This document shows, one piece after another, positions 7,552 to 17,582 of a stretch of 64,000 nucleotides of DNA. Numbering within the stretch: the first letter of the stretch is position 1; every line of letters begins with the position of its first letter. The notes beneath the pieces are model-generated. The model was not told the origin of the DNA. It saw only the letters and a program-made list of their open reading frames with translations, and searched no databases. Source of the stretch: UMGS1958 sp045542415 (GTDB taxonomy: Bacteria > Bacillota > Clostridia > UBA1381); NCBI GenBank assembly GCA_045542415.1, contig JAZQKZ010000031.1:1-64000 (forward strand), read 5' to 3'. Position numbers and translations under genes: made by a program.

Positions 7552-8298
7552 ATGAATAATAACTCAAGCAAAGACTCAAAAAAGACTTCCAACCGACTTC
7601 CTATGTTCTACATAGCACTCTGCTGCTGTGTACTCGCAATAGGTGTCGGCGGATATATTTCACAAAGTCTTTCAACCAGTGAAACAAGCTCTGTTTCGGA
7701 AAATGCGGTTGCCTATACACCAAAGCCCGTATTTACACCTGCACCGATTGAAACTCTTGAGCCTGTTGAGGAATTGCAGGTATTTGATGAGGAATATATC
7801 CCGGTGATTGTTCCGACAGAAATCCCTGTGGCTATGGCTCCGGACTACACCTATGACAATCCCGATACCATATATGCCAATGCGGACGCTGAAGTATTTG
7901 ACGGAGCGATTATCCCTGTCGAGGGCGATATTTTACAGCCCTACACCGATACCCCTTACTACAACGAAGTATTTGGTGACTGGCGTACTCATAACGGCAT
8001 AGATATCGCCGCCTCCGAGGGATGCGAGGTTATATGTGCCGCCAACGGAGAAGTAAAAAGCATCCGTTCTACAATATACGGTCACGAAATAACCGTATCA
8101 CACAGTGACGGTTATGAAACTGTATATTCACAGCTTACTCCCGTTGATACCTTAAATGAGGGTTCAAATGTACGCTGCGGCGATGTTATCGGAACGGTAA
8201 CAGCATCAAAAGGCGAGCCGGTCAAGGATCCGCATTTACACTTTGAAGTAAAGTGCGACGGTAAGTATATCAATCCTGCGGACTATGTCTCAAATTAA
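7552..8298 (+). CDS. spoIIQ: SpoIIQ-like LytM/M23 peptidase
   Basis: A 248-residue membrane-anchored peptidase. One transmembrane helix (about 20-38) follows a basic cytoplasmic tail; a Pro/Glu/Val-rich linker leads to an M23 LytM domain from about residue 130. The zinc-binding residues are present: HNGID (His, Asp) and HLHF (second His). Clostridial SpoIIQ keeps an active site that Bacillus SpoIIQ has lost, and the layout plus the nearby spoIIIA operon favour SpoIIQ over a general cell-wall hydrolase. SpoIIQ in the forespore docks with SpoIIIAH. The start follows GGAGG at a normal distance. Confidence 0.8.
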   Translation: MNNNSSKDSKKTSNRLPMFYIALCCCVLAIGVGGYISQSLSTSETSSVSENAVAYTPKPVFTPAPIETLEPVEELQVFDEEYIPVIVPTEIPVAMAPDYTYDNPDTIYANADAEVFDGAIIPVEGDILQPYTDTPYYNEVFGDWRTHNGIDIAASEGCEVICAANGEVKSIRSTIYGHEITVSHSDGYETVYSQLTPVDTLNEGSNVRCGDVIGTVTASKGEPVKDPHLHFEVKCDGKYINPADYVSN

Positions 8299-8313
8299 AG
8301 AGGATAATACGAA

Positions 8314-8344
8314 AAGAGGATGCTGATTACTTCGGCATCCTCTT
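8314..8344. terminator. Shared terminator between spoIIQ and GH35 gene
   Basis: A ten-base perfect stem (AAGAGGATGC with GCATCCTCTT) lies between two convergent genes. The minus-strand side is followed by TTTTCG and the plus-strand side by TTCGATTT, so it could act weakly in both directions. Confidence 0.65.
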
Positions 8345-8348
8345 CGAT

Positions 8349-10388
8349 TTAAAATTCTCTGTAAAAATCATTTTTCATTTCGGACATTACCAGATATGCC
8401 TCTTTTCCGTAAAGCAGCTTTGCCGGAACTCTCCACTTTGCTCCATAGTAGAACTCATCTGCTACAAGCTGACCGTCAGCATAAAGCTGTGCCACATCAC
8501 ACTCAAACGGAATTTCAATAAATCCCGCATCTGTATTTACCTCTACTTTTTTCCACATAAGCTTACGCTCACCGTTTATATGCAACTCTTCAGGATGTGA
8601 CGGCTCAATCGGTGCCGAAGCAAGGTCAGTAAATATTACCTGTGCCTGATTTATACTGTTATCAACACTTCCGTTTTCAAACTCCGTACCGTTCCATACC
8701 TTATATGTATAGCTGCCGTACTGAATCACCTCAATTTGACCATCATACTCATACAAGTCGCACTTATCACCGACATAAAGCTTACCCAAAAGCAGTCTTG
8801 CATATCTCGCCTCATCCCATGTAAGGGTTATGATTTTTATACCATTATAGTCAAAGCTGCCCTTGAATATATCATCACCGAATTTATACTCTGCTTCTAT
8901 TCCGTTTATTCCGATAAAGAAATATGTATTATCAACCTTGCATAATGGCTGTGCAGTTGCATATTCAAGCATGTTTTTGCCAAGCTTCATGTTATACGGC
9001 ATAAAGAACGCAATATCACCGCATACATCAATTGACGGAAATACCACAGAGCCTGTATCAATTACCACATCATATACATCTCCAAGCGCGTCAAGTCTCT
9101 GATAGTGATTTACAAATACAAATCCGCTGTTACCGTCGGTTCTTAAACCGTAACGAAGTGAAGAATAATCATCACGCTTAGGCATGTATGATGCATTCAC
9201 AGCCTCCATAGGAGCAATGATATCACCGAAGCTCTTTATAAAAAGATGCAGTGTATTGAGCATTCCATACTGTTCTCTTGCCTCACCGTATTCAGATAAT
9301 GCAGTCTGGAAATCATATGAAAGTATCGGCAAATCATTCGGGTAACCCGTTGCTTTCGTTTCATTGAACGTAGAAAGCTTACCAATCTTATTCACACCTC
9401 CATGATACATATAATATCCTGCAAGATTGTTGCCACTGCCGATTTTAACAAGCGACAGTGCGTATATATCCATCGGCTTGATCCAAGGTCTGCGGTGATG
9501 TGTCACCTGAATACCGCCGCCAAGCTCACATGTAGCGAACGGATAGCGTTCATATGGAAGCTGATAGCCGTCGGTTGCAATATGACCTATCAAATCTGTA
9601 CCGATTGCCGAGTCGTTACGCATTTTATTAAAGAAATAATGACTTGACGGCTTCTGCTTGTTCATATGCTGATCCCAGGGTGCCTCGGGGTAACCTCCGA
9701 ACACCGGCACAACCTCGTCAAGCGGAAGCTTTGCACCTGCGGCACTGTTCCAGCCTGTTGCCGTATATAACGGTACAACAAAACCTGCATCAATTGCCAT
9801 TTCTTTGAGCTTTGCGATATGTTCCGCAATATCAACAAGCTCATTTTCAAGCTGCACGGCAATTATATTGCCTCCATCCTTGTAGAAGAGACCCTGAAGC
9901 TGCTCATAAATTTTATCAAACCAGATTTTAACCTTTGCAAGGTATTCAGCATTATTGTCTCTAAGCTTGTAAGGCTTTTGGAGTAACCAGTCCGGGAAGC
10001 CGCCATTTCTGCATTCACCGTGCGCCCAGGGTCCGAAGCGTATAACAACATCAAGTCCCAGTTCCTTACACAGCTCAACAAATGTGCGTATATCAAGGTC
10101 ACCGTTAAAATCAAACTCTCCCTCAATTTCCTCATGATATATCCAGAAAAGATATGTCGCAACCAAGGTTATGCCACCGGCTTTCATTTTGCAAAGCTCT
10201 TTTTTCCAGTTTTCACGGTTATCACGGGAGAAGTGATACTCACCCATTACAGCAATCCAGGGTTTTCCTCCACGTTCAAAGTAAAGACTTGTAACGTCAA
10301 TTCTTTCGCCGTCCGGATTTGAACCGCCGACGTTTAAGTGGTTGCGCAAAAGTTCCGATTTTTTATATTCCTTGAAAGTATATCGCAT
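8349..10388 (-). CDS. GH35 family beta-galactosidase-like glycosidase
   Basis: A 679-residue glycoside hydrolase of family 35 (clan GH-A). The TIM-barrel begins with GGKPWIAVMGEYHFSR and continues through VIRFGPWAHGECRNGGFPDW; the acid/base Glu lies in VQLENEL near residue 182 and the probable nucleophile Glu in ATCELGGGIQ near 286. The C-terminal 300 residues look like beta-sandwich domains. No signal peptide is visible, so it probably acts in the cytoplasm on imported galactosides. A GGAAGG site precedes the ATG. It is a single gene with a terminator shared with spoIIQ. Confidence 0.88.
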   Translation of the reverse strand: MRYTFKEYKKSELLRNHLNVGGSNPDGERIDVTSLYFERGGKPWIAVMGEYHFSRDNRENWKKELCKMKAGGITLVATYLFWIYHEEIEGEFDFNGDLDIRTFVELCKELGLDVVIRFGPWAHGECRNGGFPDWLLQKPYKLRDNNAEYLAKVKIWFDKIYEQLQGLFYKDGGNIIAVQLENELVDIAEHIAKLKEMAIDAGFVVPLYTATGWNSAAGAKLPLDEVVPVFGGYPEAPWDQHMNKQKPSSHYFFNKMRNDSAIGTDLIGHIATDGYQLPYERYPFATCELGGGIQVTHHRRPWIKPMDIYALSLVKIGSGNNLAGYYMYHGGVNKIGKLSTFNETKATGYPNDLPILSYDFQTALSEYGEAREQYGMLNTLHLFIKSFGDIIAPMEAVNASYMPKRDDYSSLRYGLRTDGNSGFVFVNHYQRLDALGDVYDVVIDTGSVVFPSIDVCGDIAFFMPYNMKLGKNMLEYATAQPLCKVDNTYFFIGINGIEAEYKFGDDIFKGSFDYNGIKIITLTWDEARYARLLLGKLYVGDKCDLYEYDGQIEVIQYGSYTYKVWNGTEFENGSVDNSINQAQVIFTDLASAPIEPSHPEELHINGERKLMWKKVEVNTDAGFIEIPFECDVAQLYADGQLVADEFYYGAKWRVPAKLLYGKEAYLVMSEMKNDFYREF

Positions 10389-10502
10389 AATGAATACCTT
10401 CCTATCTCTGTTTTTTCTTTAGAATACCATATCAGGGATTATTTTTCAAGTACTTCGCAATTTTTATATATTTTTCAGCAAGAAAACAAAAATTCCTAAA
10501 CG

Positions 10503-10534
10503 AAAGGGAGCTGTTCAAATGAACAACTCCCTTT
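10503..10534 (-). terminator. Terminator after carbohydrate-binding protein gene
   Basis: A 14-base, nearly perfect stem (AAAGGGAGTTGTTC with GAACAGCTCCCTTT on the minus strand) lies just past the stop codon of the gene ending at 10539. The T tract is short (CGTTT), so termination may be incomplete. Confidence 0.65.
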
Positions 10535-10538
10535 GAAA

Positions 10539-13500
10539 TTACTTCTTCGCACTAAGTGTCACACTGCTGCTTCCTGTATATGTTCCGCCTGTAACAAGAC
10601 CGTATGTACCATCAGTACTTCCGCTGACTTCACCGCCCGATACACTTCCGCCATAGTTCAATGTATAGCTGCTGCCGGATGTAAGTCCCGGTGCTGATAC
10701 CATTACCCATGCATAAGTCTTTGACGGAACATAAGTTACTATCTCATTTCCGCTTGCATCAGTAAGCTTAAATGCCTTACCTGCTGACTGACTTGTGAAG
10801 CTGCCTGTCGAGCTGCTGCTCTGACCCGGACGACCACCGCCCATTCCACCGCTGCTGCCTGATGTAACAACATAAGCCTGCGAATTTGTTGATGAGTTCG
10901 GTGTTACCGACATATCCGCACTGCCTGCACCGATTACTATACCGCCTGTGACTGTAAGTGTATAATTGCTTCCGTCACCGATATCAAATACGCCGTTACC
11001 GCCCGAGGTCGGACCGTTTACGAATACCATACCGCCGCTGACTAACGCTGATCCGTTTGAGTCAAAGCCGTCGCCCTCTGCTTCGATATAAAGCATACCG
11101 CCTGTAACCTCCAAGTAACCGTAGGTTGATGTATCCTCCTGTCCCCAGTTACCACCGCCGTTGAAACCGCCTGCCATAAGACTCGCCGACTCTGAAAGCG
11201 CTGCAGCTTCAACCGAATATGCATCCTCTGTCGGTTGGTCTCCTGCTGCATTGGCACCATCGTCCGACGCAACTACTCTAGTTTCACCGCCTGAGATATA
11301 AATTTCAGCTGCTTCAATTCCCTCATAGCTCTTGGTTACGTTAATCTTCGCACCCTCGCCTATGTAGAGATAATAATCGCCATGAACACCGTCGTCACCC
11401 GTTGCGGCAGTAATGTCACCGCCGTTAATTCTTACAGTGTGATTTGAATGAATTGCATCGTCATATGTATCAATATCAAATGTACCGCCTGTGATATTCA
11501 CAAGCTGACCTGCCTTTACGCCCTTGCAACTATCTGCCGCCTCGGCATTGTTCTCTGATGCCTGTGCAGGCGAACCACCGTATGCAGTCACATCAAATGT
11601 ACCGCCCGAAATATCTAAGATATAATCACTCTGGATACAGTCCATATATGAATCGATTATAAACTCGCCGTCAGTAATCGTTATATCACCCGTACCGCAC
11701 TGGATTCCGTCCTCACTGCATGTAATGTTTATTTTACCGCCCGTGAATTCCATTTCTCCATCCACCTGATAAAGAATAGTTTCTCCGTCAGTATCTGTGA
11801 TTGTTTCGTTTACCTGAATACCCTCAAGTGCCTTTAAAATTGTAATTTCGCCACCTGAAACAGTGATTTTCTTAACCGCCTTTATAGCGTCCTCACCTGC
11901 TTCAATTTCGATTGTGCCGCCACTGATTTCAATTGCACCGTCACCCTCTGCAAGAGTTACATCAGCAGTAGAATCAGCAAGATATCCAATACTTGATGCA
12001 TTCGCCTTCAAGGCTTCGCCCGTTGCATTGATTTTTATTGTTCCGCCCTTGATTGTAAGCAGTGTATCAGCCTGAATACCATCGCTCGTTGATACCTCAC
12101 CTGTTGTTGCATCAACCTCTGTTCCTGTTGTGATTGTTATATCACCACCGTTTATAGTAACCGTTCCACCGATAACCTCTCCTGTTGTTGCATCAAGCTC
12201 TGTCGGAGCTGTATCTGACTTGATGCCATCACCTACCGAATCAATAGTTATTGACTTATTCTTCTTTGTAACCTTTACTGAGTTATCACCCTTGATACCG
12301 TTATTTCCTGCCTTTACATAAATATCGCATACACCGATTTCAAGGTCTGCCTTTGAACGAATACCGTTTCCGTTTTCGGAAATTGCATTAATCTTACCGT
12401 CACCCTTGATTGTAAGATCATTCTTTGAATTAATTGCACAGCCGTCAGTTGTTGTAAATGTATTTTCCGTATCAGCTAACGGCACGAGTGTAATCTTACC
12501 CTTTTTACCGCTTATCGGGTCCTCCGATACCGATGTTACATTTACATTGTCAAGGTTAAGGATAATTTCGTCATCTGCTGTTGCGGATGATACTACAATC
12601 TGTCCCTCGTCAAGTGTACCCTCAACAGTATATTCACCAGGTGCTGAAATTGTAACAACACTTCCTACAACCGATGCACCCTCAACACCTGCCGCATTAA
12701 TTTCAGTACCCATAAGATGGATTATTCCATCTCCCTCCGGTACCTCTGTCGGCTCCGGAGTAGCTTCCGGTTCCGCTGTTGCACTACCTGTTGCAGTTCC
12801 GTATATAATAATATCATTAACCGCATATTCGCCGCTGTTACCTGTCAATACACCGCCGTTGATTGTTGTATTATCTGCCGGAACAATTCTTATGTAAAGC
12901 TTTTCAAGCTCTGATGAATCCGGAATACTTACTTTTTCAAAAGCATTGAAAAGCGTTTTATTGCTTGTTAACGTGTATTCTGTAACATTATTGAAGGTCA
13001 CTCCGTCTGTTGAATACTGTAATGCAATATTTGCAGGTCCTTTCTTTGTTGCACCCACCTTTGCCGATACCGTTATATCGGTATAGCCAAGTGTTGATAG
13101 TTCAACCTGAATATACGGATTTTCTCCCCATGCAGTTATTGGGGCAAGTGCAGGTGTATTTCTCACCAAGCCGCAGTCAGGGTCTGTATAGTCGCCCGAT
13201 GTAAGCGTCAATGCCGTTGCATTCGTTCCGTCCTCACTTGCTGAAATAAACGCCTGCGCAATTCCGTCTGTGTTATATTTATCTATCTTTGAATTGTTAA
13301 CATATCTGAATGCCGAAATAGCCCCCTCCTCAAGCGGTACTATTGTAGGTACTGCTGTCGGCTCCGGAGTTGCTGTTTCTGCCGGTGCATCCGTCACTGT
13401 CGGTACCTCTGTTGCTTGCGGTGTTTCTTCCGGAGTTGCTGTCTCTGCCGGCACCTCTGTTGCTTGCGGTGTTTCTGCCGGTGCTTCTGTCTCTGACGGT

Positions 13501-13892
13501 ACCTCTGTTACTTCCGGCTTTTCTGTTGCTTCTGTATTTCCATTCCATACAAACATTCCCGACATCGGCTCAATTGTCATATTGCCGTTATCGTCATTCT
13601 TCCAAACAAAGCCCTTTAAACTTTCGCCCTCACCTACAGTCAGGGCATCCGAAAAAGTAACTACTTTTTCACCCTCACCGCTTAAATCCTGCCCTGAGAT
13701 TACAAGCCTCATCAATCTGCCGTCAGCATCATACACCGCAGCAATGCTCTTTCCGTTTTCCGCCTCACTCTTTGAAACTGTCATCGACTGCAACACACCG
13801 TCTGTAACGGTCATATCCGTTACAACCGCCGCCTGCGCTGTAGTCATAAGCATCGCAGTGCTTAATACGAGCGATAAAATCTTTCTTTTCAT
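10539..13892 (-). CDS. Secreted Cthe_2159-type carbohydrate-binding protein
   Basis: A secreted protein of 1117 residues. A signal peptide ends at AQA (about 22). Next comes a small beta domain ending FVWKNDDNGNMTIEP (to about 110), the recurring domain discussed under findings, then a Pro/Thr/Glu linker of near-identical repeats, a beta-sandwich carbohydrate-binding module (about 190-365), and from about 390 a long right-handed beta-helix with runs such as GDGIKSD, GNGIRSK and EAIKANASS. That helix matches the Cthe_2159 (DUF4353) family, reported to bind cellulose and polygalacturonate. I start at 13892, eight bases after AAAGGA. No catalytic site is evident. Confidence 0.85.
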   Translation of the reverse strand: MKRKILSLVLSTAMLMTTAQAAVVTDMTVTDGVLQSMTVSKSEAENGKSIAAVYDADGRLMRLVISGQDLSGEGEKVVTFSDALTVGEGESLKGFVWKNDDNGNMTIEPMSGMFVWNGNTEATEKPEVTEVPSETEAPAETPQATEVPAETATPEETPQATEVPTVTDAPAETATPEPTAVPTIVPLEEGAISAFRYVNNSKIDKYNTDGIAQAFISASEDGTNATALTLTSGDYTDPDCGLVRNTPALAPITAWGENPYIQVELSTLGYTDITVSAKVGATKKGPANIALQYSTDGVTFNNVTEYTLTSNKTLFNAFEKVSIPDSSELEKLYIRIVPADNTTINGGVLTGNSGEYAVNDIIIYGTATGSATAEPEATPEPTEVPEGDGIIHLMGTEINAAGVEGASVVGSVVTISAPGEYTVEGTLDEGQIVVSSATADDEIILNLDNVNVTSVSEDPISGKKGKITLVPLADTENTFTTTDGCAINSKNDLTIKGDGKINAISENGNGIRSKADLEIGVCDIYVKAGNNGIKGDNSVKVTKKNKSITIDSVGDGIKSDTAPTELDATTGEVIGGTVTINGGDITITTGTEVDATTGEVSTSDGIQADTLLTIKGGTIKINATGEALKANASSIGYLADSTADVTLAEGDGAIEISGGTIEIEAGEDAIKAVKKITVSGGEITILKALEGIQVNETITDTDGETILYQVDGEMEFTGGKINITCSEDGIQCGTGDITITDGEFIIDSYMDCIQSDYILDISGGTFDVTAYGGSPAQASENNAEAADSCKGVKAGQLVNITGGTFDIDTYDDAIHSNHTVRINGGDITAATGDDGVHGDYYLYIGEGAKINVTKSYEGIEAAEIYISGGETRVVASDDGANAAGDQPTEDAYSVEAAALSESASLMAGGFNGGGNWGQEDTSTYGYLEVTGGMLYIEAEGDGFDSNGSALVSGGMVFVNGPTSGGNGVFDIGDGSNYTLTVTGGIVIGAGSADMSVTPNSSTNSQAYVVTSGSSGGMGGGRPGQSSSSTGSFTSQSAGKAFKLTDASGNEIVTYVPSKTYAWVMVSAPGLTSGSSYTLNYGGSVSGGEVSGSTDGTYGLVTGGTYTGSSSVTLSAKK

Positions 13893-14205
13893 ATAAAACA
13901 TCCTTTCTTAAAATTTCCATAATTCTCTATGCTACCATTGTATATCCCAAACCTTAAAATTTCCTTAAAATCAGCTCGCACATTTTACATATAAAACCGT
14001 ATTTTTCAATTCATTATTTGTGATATTTTCACCACCATTTTTAACAAATGCGATACCTATGCGATTTTTGCCGTTGCAGACCAATGATTAATATTTCATT
14101 TCAATTGAAGCCGACTTTATTTTTGTGCTTTTAACTCTATTTTCCTTATATAATGTACAATTATTTATTGACACATTAGTACAAAATTCATTAAAATCCA
14201 CCAAG
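13893..14205. other. AT-rich intergenic region
   Basis: This 313-base stretch holds no credible gene. It contains the ribosome site and presumably the promoter of the minus-strand carbohydrate-binding protein; a TACAAT hexamer lies about 50 bases upstream of that start, without a clear -35 box. The rest shows no strong hairpin or repeat by eye. Confidence 0.6.
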
Positions 14206-14236
14206 ATAAAAAGAAGAAGGCTGAAATCAGCCTTCT
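14206..14236 (-). terminator. Terminator after lysA
   Basis: On the minus strand GAAGGCTGA pairs with TCAGCCTTC across a two-base loop, followed by TTCTTTTT. It overlaps the last bases of lysA and ends the tig-clpP-clpX-lysA run. Confidence 0.85.
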
Positions 14237-14237
14237 T

Positions 14238-15539
14238 TTAAAATACATCATTCCTTAAAACATCCTCATAAGTCTCTCGCTTTATAACAACCTTTGCCTC
14301 GCCGTCCTTTACAGCAACCACTGCCGGACGCGGTATTCTGTTATAATTCGATGACATTGAATAATTATATGCACCTGTTGCAAGTACTGCCAATGTATCG
14401 CCAACCTCAACCGGTTCAATCTCGATATGCTCTGCTAAAAGATCGCCCGATTCACAGCACTTGCCTGCTATTGTTACCTTGTCTGTTCTCGGCAAACCTG
14501 CCTTGTTTGCAACTACTGCGGTATATTCTGACTGATACATAATGTATCTGGGATTATCGCTCATTCCTCCATCAACGCTTACATACTTTCTGACATTTTT
14601 TATATCTTTAATGCCACCTACTGTATAAAGCGTAATACCTGCCGATGCAACAATTGAACGTCCCGGCTCCATAAGTATGAACGGAATCTCCAAGCCTCGC
14701 TTCTTCGCTGTAGTCTTCACTACCTCACTGACATGCTTGATATACTCATCATACGGAACAGGGTCATCACTTTCAACATATCTTATGCCGTAGCCGCCGC
14801 CAAGATTGAGCTTCTTGATTTCAAGACCAAGCTCATCCTTAAGATCACCGGCAAAGTTCATCATAACCTCTGCCGCTTTCATAAACGGCTCGATATCAAA
14901 AATCTGCGAACCGATATGACAGTGTATTCCGTCCGGATTTACATTTGACATTTCATTTGCCTTTTTATAAATTTCAAAGGCTTCTCCGTTTTCTAACGCT
15001 ACACCAAACTTTGAGTCAATCTGTCCCGTCTGGACAAAGCTGTGCGTATGTGCATCAATTCCCGGCTTGATACGGAACATTATATCCTGCACAATGCCTC
15101 TTGCCTTTGCTATCTCATTAAGCCTTTCAAGCTCATAAATATTATCGCAGATAATGTGCCCTACTCCGTTTTCTACTGCAAGCTCCAGCTCTTCAACTGT
15201 TTTATTGCTGCCGTGAAAATACACCTTATCCATCGGAAAGCCTGCTTTAATCGCAGTATAAAGCTCACCGCCCGATACCACATCAATGCCAAGACCCTCT
15301 TCATTTACTATTTTACAGGTATATACCGAGCAAAATGCCTTGTTTGCATACAGCACAAGACCCTTTCCTCCGTAATATTTATCCATTGCGTTTTTATACA
15401 CCCTGCAATTTTCTCTTAATAAATCTTCGTCAAGAACATACAGAGGAGTCTTAAACTCCTTTGCAAGCTCTACAGTATCATTTTTACCGATAACGAGATG
15501 ATTTTTCTCATTTACGGATAAATTCTCTGATACGAACAT
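14238..15539 (-). CDS. lysA: Diaminopimelate decarboxylase
   Basis: A 433-residue PLP-dependent decarboxylase that makes L-lysine from meso-diaminopimelate. LYANKAFCS carries the PLP-binding Lys; HIGSQIFD, LNLGGGYG, EPGRSIVA and CCESGDLLA are further family motifs. Length and order are normal. I start at Met 15539, preceded by GAGGGTGA, rather than at the GTG three codons upstream. It lies 18 bases after clpX on the same strand and is probably cotranscribed with it, an unusual pairing of proteolysis and lysine synthesis. Confidence 0.93.
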   Translation of the reverse strand: MFVSENLSVNEKNHLVIGKNDTVELAKEFKTPLYVLDEDLLRENCRVYKNAMDKYYGGKGLVLYANKAFCSVYTCKIVNEEGLGIDVVSGGELYTAIKAGFPMDKVYFHGSNKTVEELELAVENGVGHIICDNIYELERLNEIAKARGIVQDIMFRIKPGIDAHTHSFVQTGQIDSKFGVALENGEAFEIYKKANEMSNVNPDGIHCHIGSQIFDIEPFMKAAEVMMNFAGDLKDELGLEIKKLNLGGGYGIRYVESDDPVPYDEYIKHVSEVVKTTAKKRGLEIPFILMEPGRSIVASAGITLYTVGGIKDIKNVRKYVSVDGGMSDNPRYIMYQSEYTAVVANKAGLPRTDKVTIAGKCCESGDLLAEHIEIEPVEVGDTLAVLATGAYNYSMSSNYNRIPRPAVVAVKDGEAKVVIKRETYEDVLRNDVF

Positions 15540-15557
15540 CGATATCACCCTCTATTG

Positions 15558-16832
15558 TTAATTATTCTCACTTTCAGGCAAAGCCTTTGCCGTTGCAACC
15601 CTCTTTCGTCTTGCACGCTTAATTACAGGTAATGCACCGTCTGTGACACATTCCTTTGTTACAATTACTTTCTTAATTGTCTTATCTGAGGGAGTATCAA
15701 ACATTATATCCGAAACTGTCTCCTCAATAATCGCTCTGAGACCTCTTGCTCCTGTATTTCTTTCTATTGCCTTATCTGCTATGGCTTCAACCGCTTCCTT
15801 TTCAAATTCAAGCTCTACACCGTCCATATCCATCAATGCCTGATATTGCTTAATCAAAGCATTCTTAGGCTTTGTAAGAATTGTAACGAGTGTGTCCTTG
15901 TCAAGCAAATCAAGCTTTGCAAATACCGGAAGTCTTCCGACAAACTCCGGAATGAGTCCGAATTTCAATAAATCCTGCGGTAAAATATTTGCAAGTATTT
16001 CATTCAGATTCATATTCCTGCGGCTTTCAATCTTTGCACCGAAGCCCAGTGCCTTTGTGCCAATTCTGTCGCCTATTATCTTCTCAATACCTTCAAACGC
16101 ACCGCCGCATATAAAGAGAATATTGGTTGTATCAATCTGTATGCATTCCTGATTCGGATGCTTTCTTCCGCCCTGCGGCGGTACATTTGCAACCGTTCCC
16201 TCAAGTATCTTTAACAGTGCCTGCTGTACACCCTCACCGCTTACATCGCGTGTAATTGATACATTTTCCGATTTTCTTGCAACCTTATCTATTTCATCGA
16301 TATATATAATTCCCCGCTGTGCCGCATCAATGTCATAATCAGCCGCCTGAATAAGCTTTAAAAGAATGTTCTCTACATCCTCGCCGACATAGCCCGCCTC
16401 GGTAAGTGAGGTTGCATCAGCAATCGCAAACGGAACGTTCAATACTTTCGCAAGATTCTGCACAAGAAATGTCTTACCGCTGCCTGTAGGTCCGAGAATA
16501 AGAATATTACTCTTCTGAAGCTCCACACCGTTGTCCGCACCGCCGTGATTTATTCTCTTATAATGATTATATACAGCTACCGACAAAAGTTTCTTCGCCT
16601 GCTCCTGACCGATAACGTACTTATCAAGAAATTCCTTTATTTCATGCGGTGTGGGAAGGTTCTCAACTCCCGAATATGATTCATTATTTATCTCAAGCTC
16701 ACCTGCGAGAATACTGTTGCACACATCTACACACTCATCGCAGATATAAACACCATGTCCCGAAAGCAGACGTGCAACCTGATCTCCGAACTTACCGCAA
16801 AACGAACATCTTGCCTTATTATTTTCGCCCAT
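15558..16832 (-). CDS. clpX: ATP-dependent Clp protease ATPase subunit ClpX
   Basis: A 424-residue ClpX, the AAA+ unfoldase that feeds ClpP. The N-terminal zinc-binding domain shows CSFCGK and ICDEC; Walker A is GPTGSGKT, Walker B IIYIDEIDK, and the ClpP-contact IGF-type loop is in IGTKALGFGAKIE. The C-terminal small domain ends with NTGARGLRAIIEE. The start at 16832 follows AAGGGAT; two codons further upstream is a TTG. It stands directly after clpP on the same strand, the usual order. Confidence 0.96.
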   Translation of the reverse strand: MGENNKARCSFCGKFGDQVARLLSGHGVYICDECVDVCNSILAGELEINNESYSGVENLPTPHEIKEFLDKYVIGQEQAKKLLSVAVYNHYKRINHGGADNGVELQKSNILILGPTGSGKTFLVQNLAKVLNVPFAIADATSLTEAGYVGEDVENILLKLIQAADYDIDAAQRGIIYIDEIDKVARKSENVSITRDVSGEGVQQALLKILEGTVANVPPQGGRKHPNQECIQIDTTNILFICGGAFEGIEKIIGDRIGTKALGFGAKIESRRNMNLNEILANILPQDLLKFGLIPEFVGRLPVFAKLDLLDKDTLVTILTKPKNALIKQYQALMDMDGVELEFEKEAVEAIADKAIERNTGARGLRAIIEETVSDIMFDTPSDKTIKKVIVTKECVTDGALPVIKRARRKRVATAKALPESENN

Positions 16833-16916
16833 AAACAAATCCCTTCAAAATTTCAAAAAGTTATCATAATGCACACAAACACCGTATGCCGAAACATACG
16901 ATGTTATGCGATAATG

Positions 16917-17504
16917 TTATTTTCTTGTAATAACCTCGTCGATGAGACCGTATTCCTTAGCCTGCTCTGCAGTGAGATAATTATCACGCTCAGTATCAAG
17001 GCAAATCTGCTCATATGTCTGACCGGTTCTTTCAGCCATAATTCTGTTCATACGCTCTCTGATTCTGATAATATGGTCAGCATGAATCTTGATATCCGTA
17101 GCCTGTCCGCCAAGACCGCCCGAAATCAACGGCTGATGAATCATAACCTCACTGTGCGGAAGTGAATATCTCTTGCCCTTTGTACCTGCCATGAGGAGGA
17201 ATGCTCCCATACTTGCCGCCATACCGATACAGATTGTTGATACATCACACTTGATATACTGCATTGTATCATAAATAGCCATACCTGCCGAAATCGATCC
17301 GCCCGGACTGTCGATATAAAGCTGTATATCCTTGTCCGGATCCTTAGCCTCAAGATAAAGCAGCTGTGCCACTACAAGACTTGCAGTCTGGTCTGTTACC
17401 TGATCCGCCAAAAATATTATTCTGTCCTCTAATAATCTGGAGTAAATATCATAGGAACGCTCGCCTCTGTTGCTCTGTTCCACTACCATAGGTACTAATG
17501 CCAT
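16917..17504 (-). CDS. clpP: ATP-dependent Clp protease proteolytic subunit
   Basis: A 195-residue ClpP serine peptidase. The nucleophile Ser lies in GMAASMGAFLL and the catalytic His in LPHSEVMIHQP; the Asp is in LDTERDNYL. The N-terminal IYSRLLEDRIIFL and the length are typical. The ATG at 17504 lies ten bases after AAAGGAG; a TTG two codons upstream is closer but less likely. It lies between tig and clpX, forming the conserved tig-clpP-clpX group. Confidence 0.96.
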   Translation of the reverse strand: MALVPMVVEQSNRGERSYDIYSRLLEDRIIFLADQVTDQTASLVVAQLLYLEAKDPDKDIQLYIDSPGGSISAGMAIYDTMQYIKCDVSTICIGMAASMGAFLLMAGTKGKRYSLPHSEVMIHQPLISGGLGGQATDIKIHADHIIRIRERMNRIMAERTGQTYEQICLDTERDNYLTAEQAKEYGLIDEVITRK

Positions 17505-17582
17505 ATTCAATTATCTCCTTTCAATACGGTTATAAATACGCCGAAGCAGATTGCTGCGGCGTATTTTTGTGTTTATTTTAAT

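Noticed and set aside
13340..13520. CRISPR-like short repeats
   Set aside because: The repeats are in-frame codon repeats of the Pro/Thr/Glu linker, without constant spacing or unique spacers.
13270..13896. Long plus-strand ORF opposite the carbohydrate-binding protein
   Set aside because: It is low-complexity Val/Ser/Ala sequence mirroring the Pro/Thr/Glu repeat linker and the signal peptide of the real gene. It has no ribosome site.
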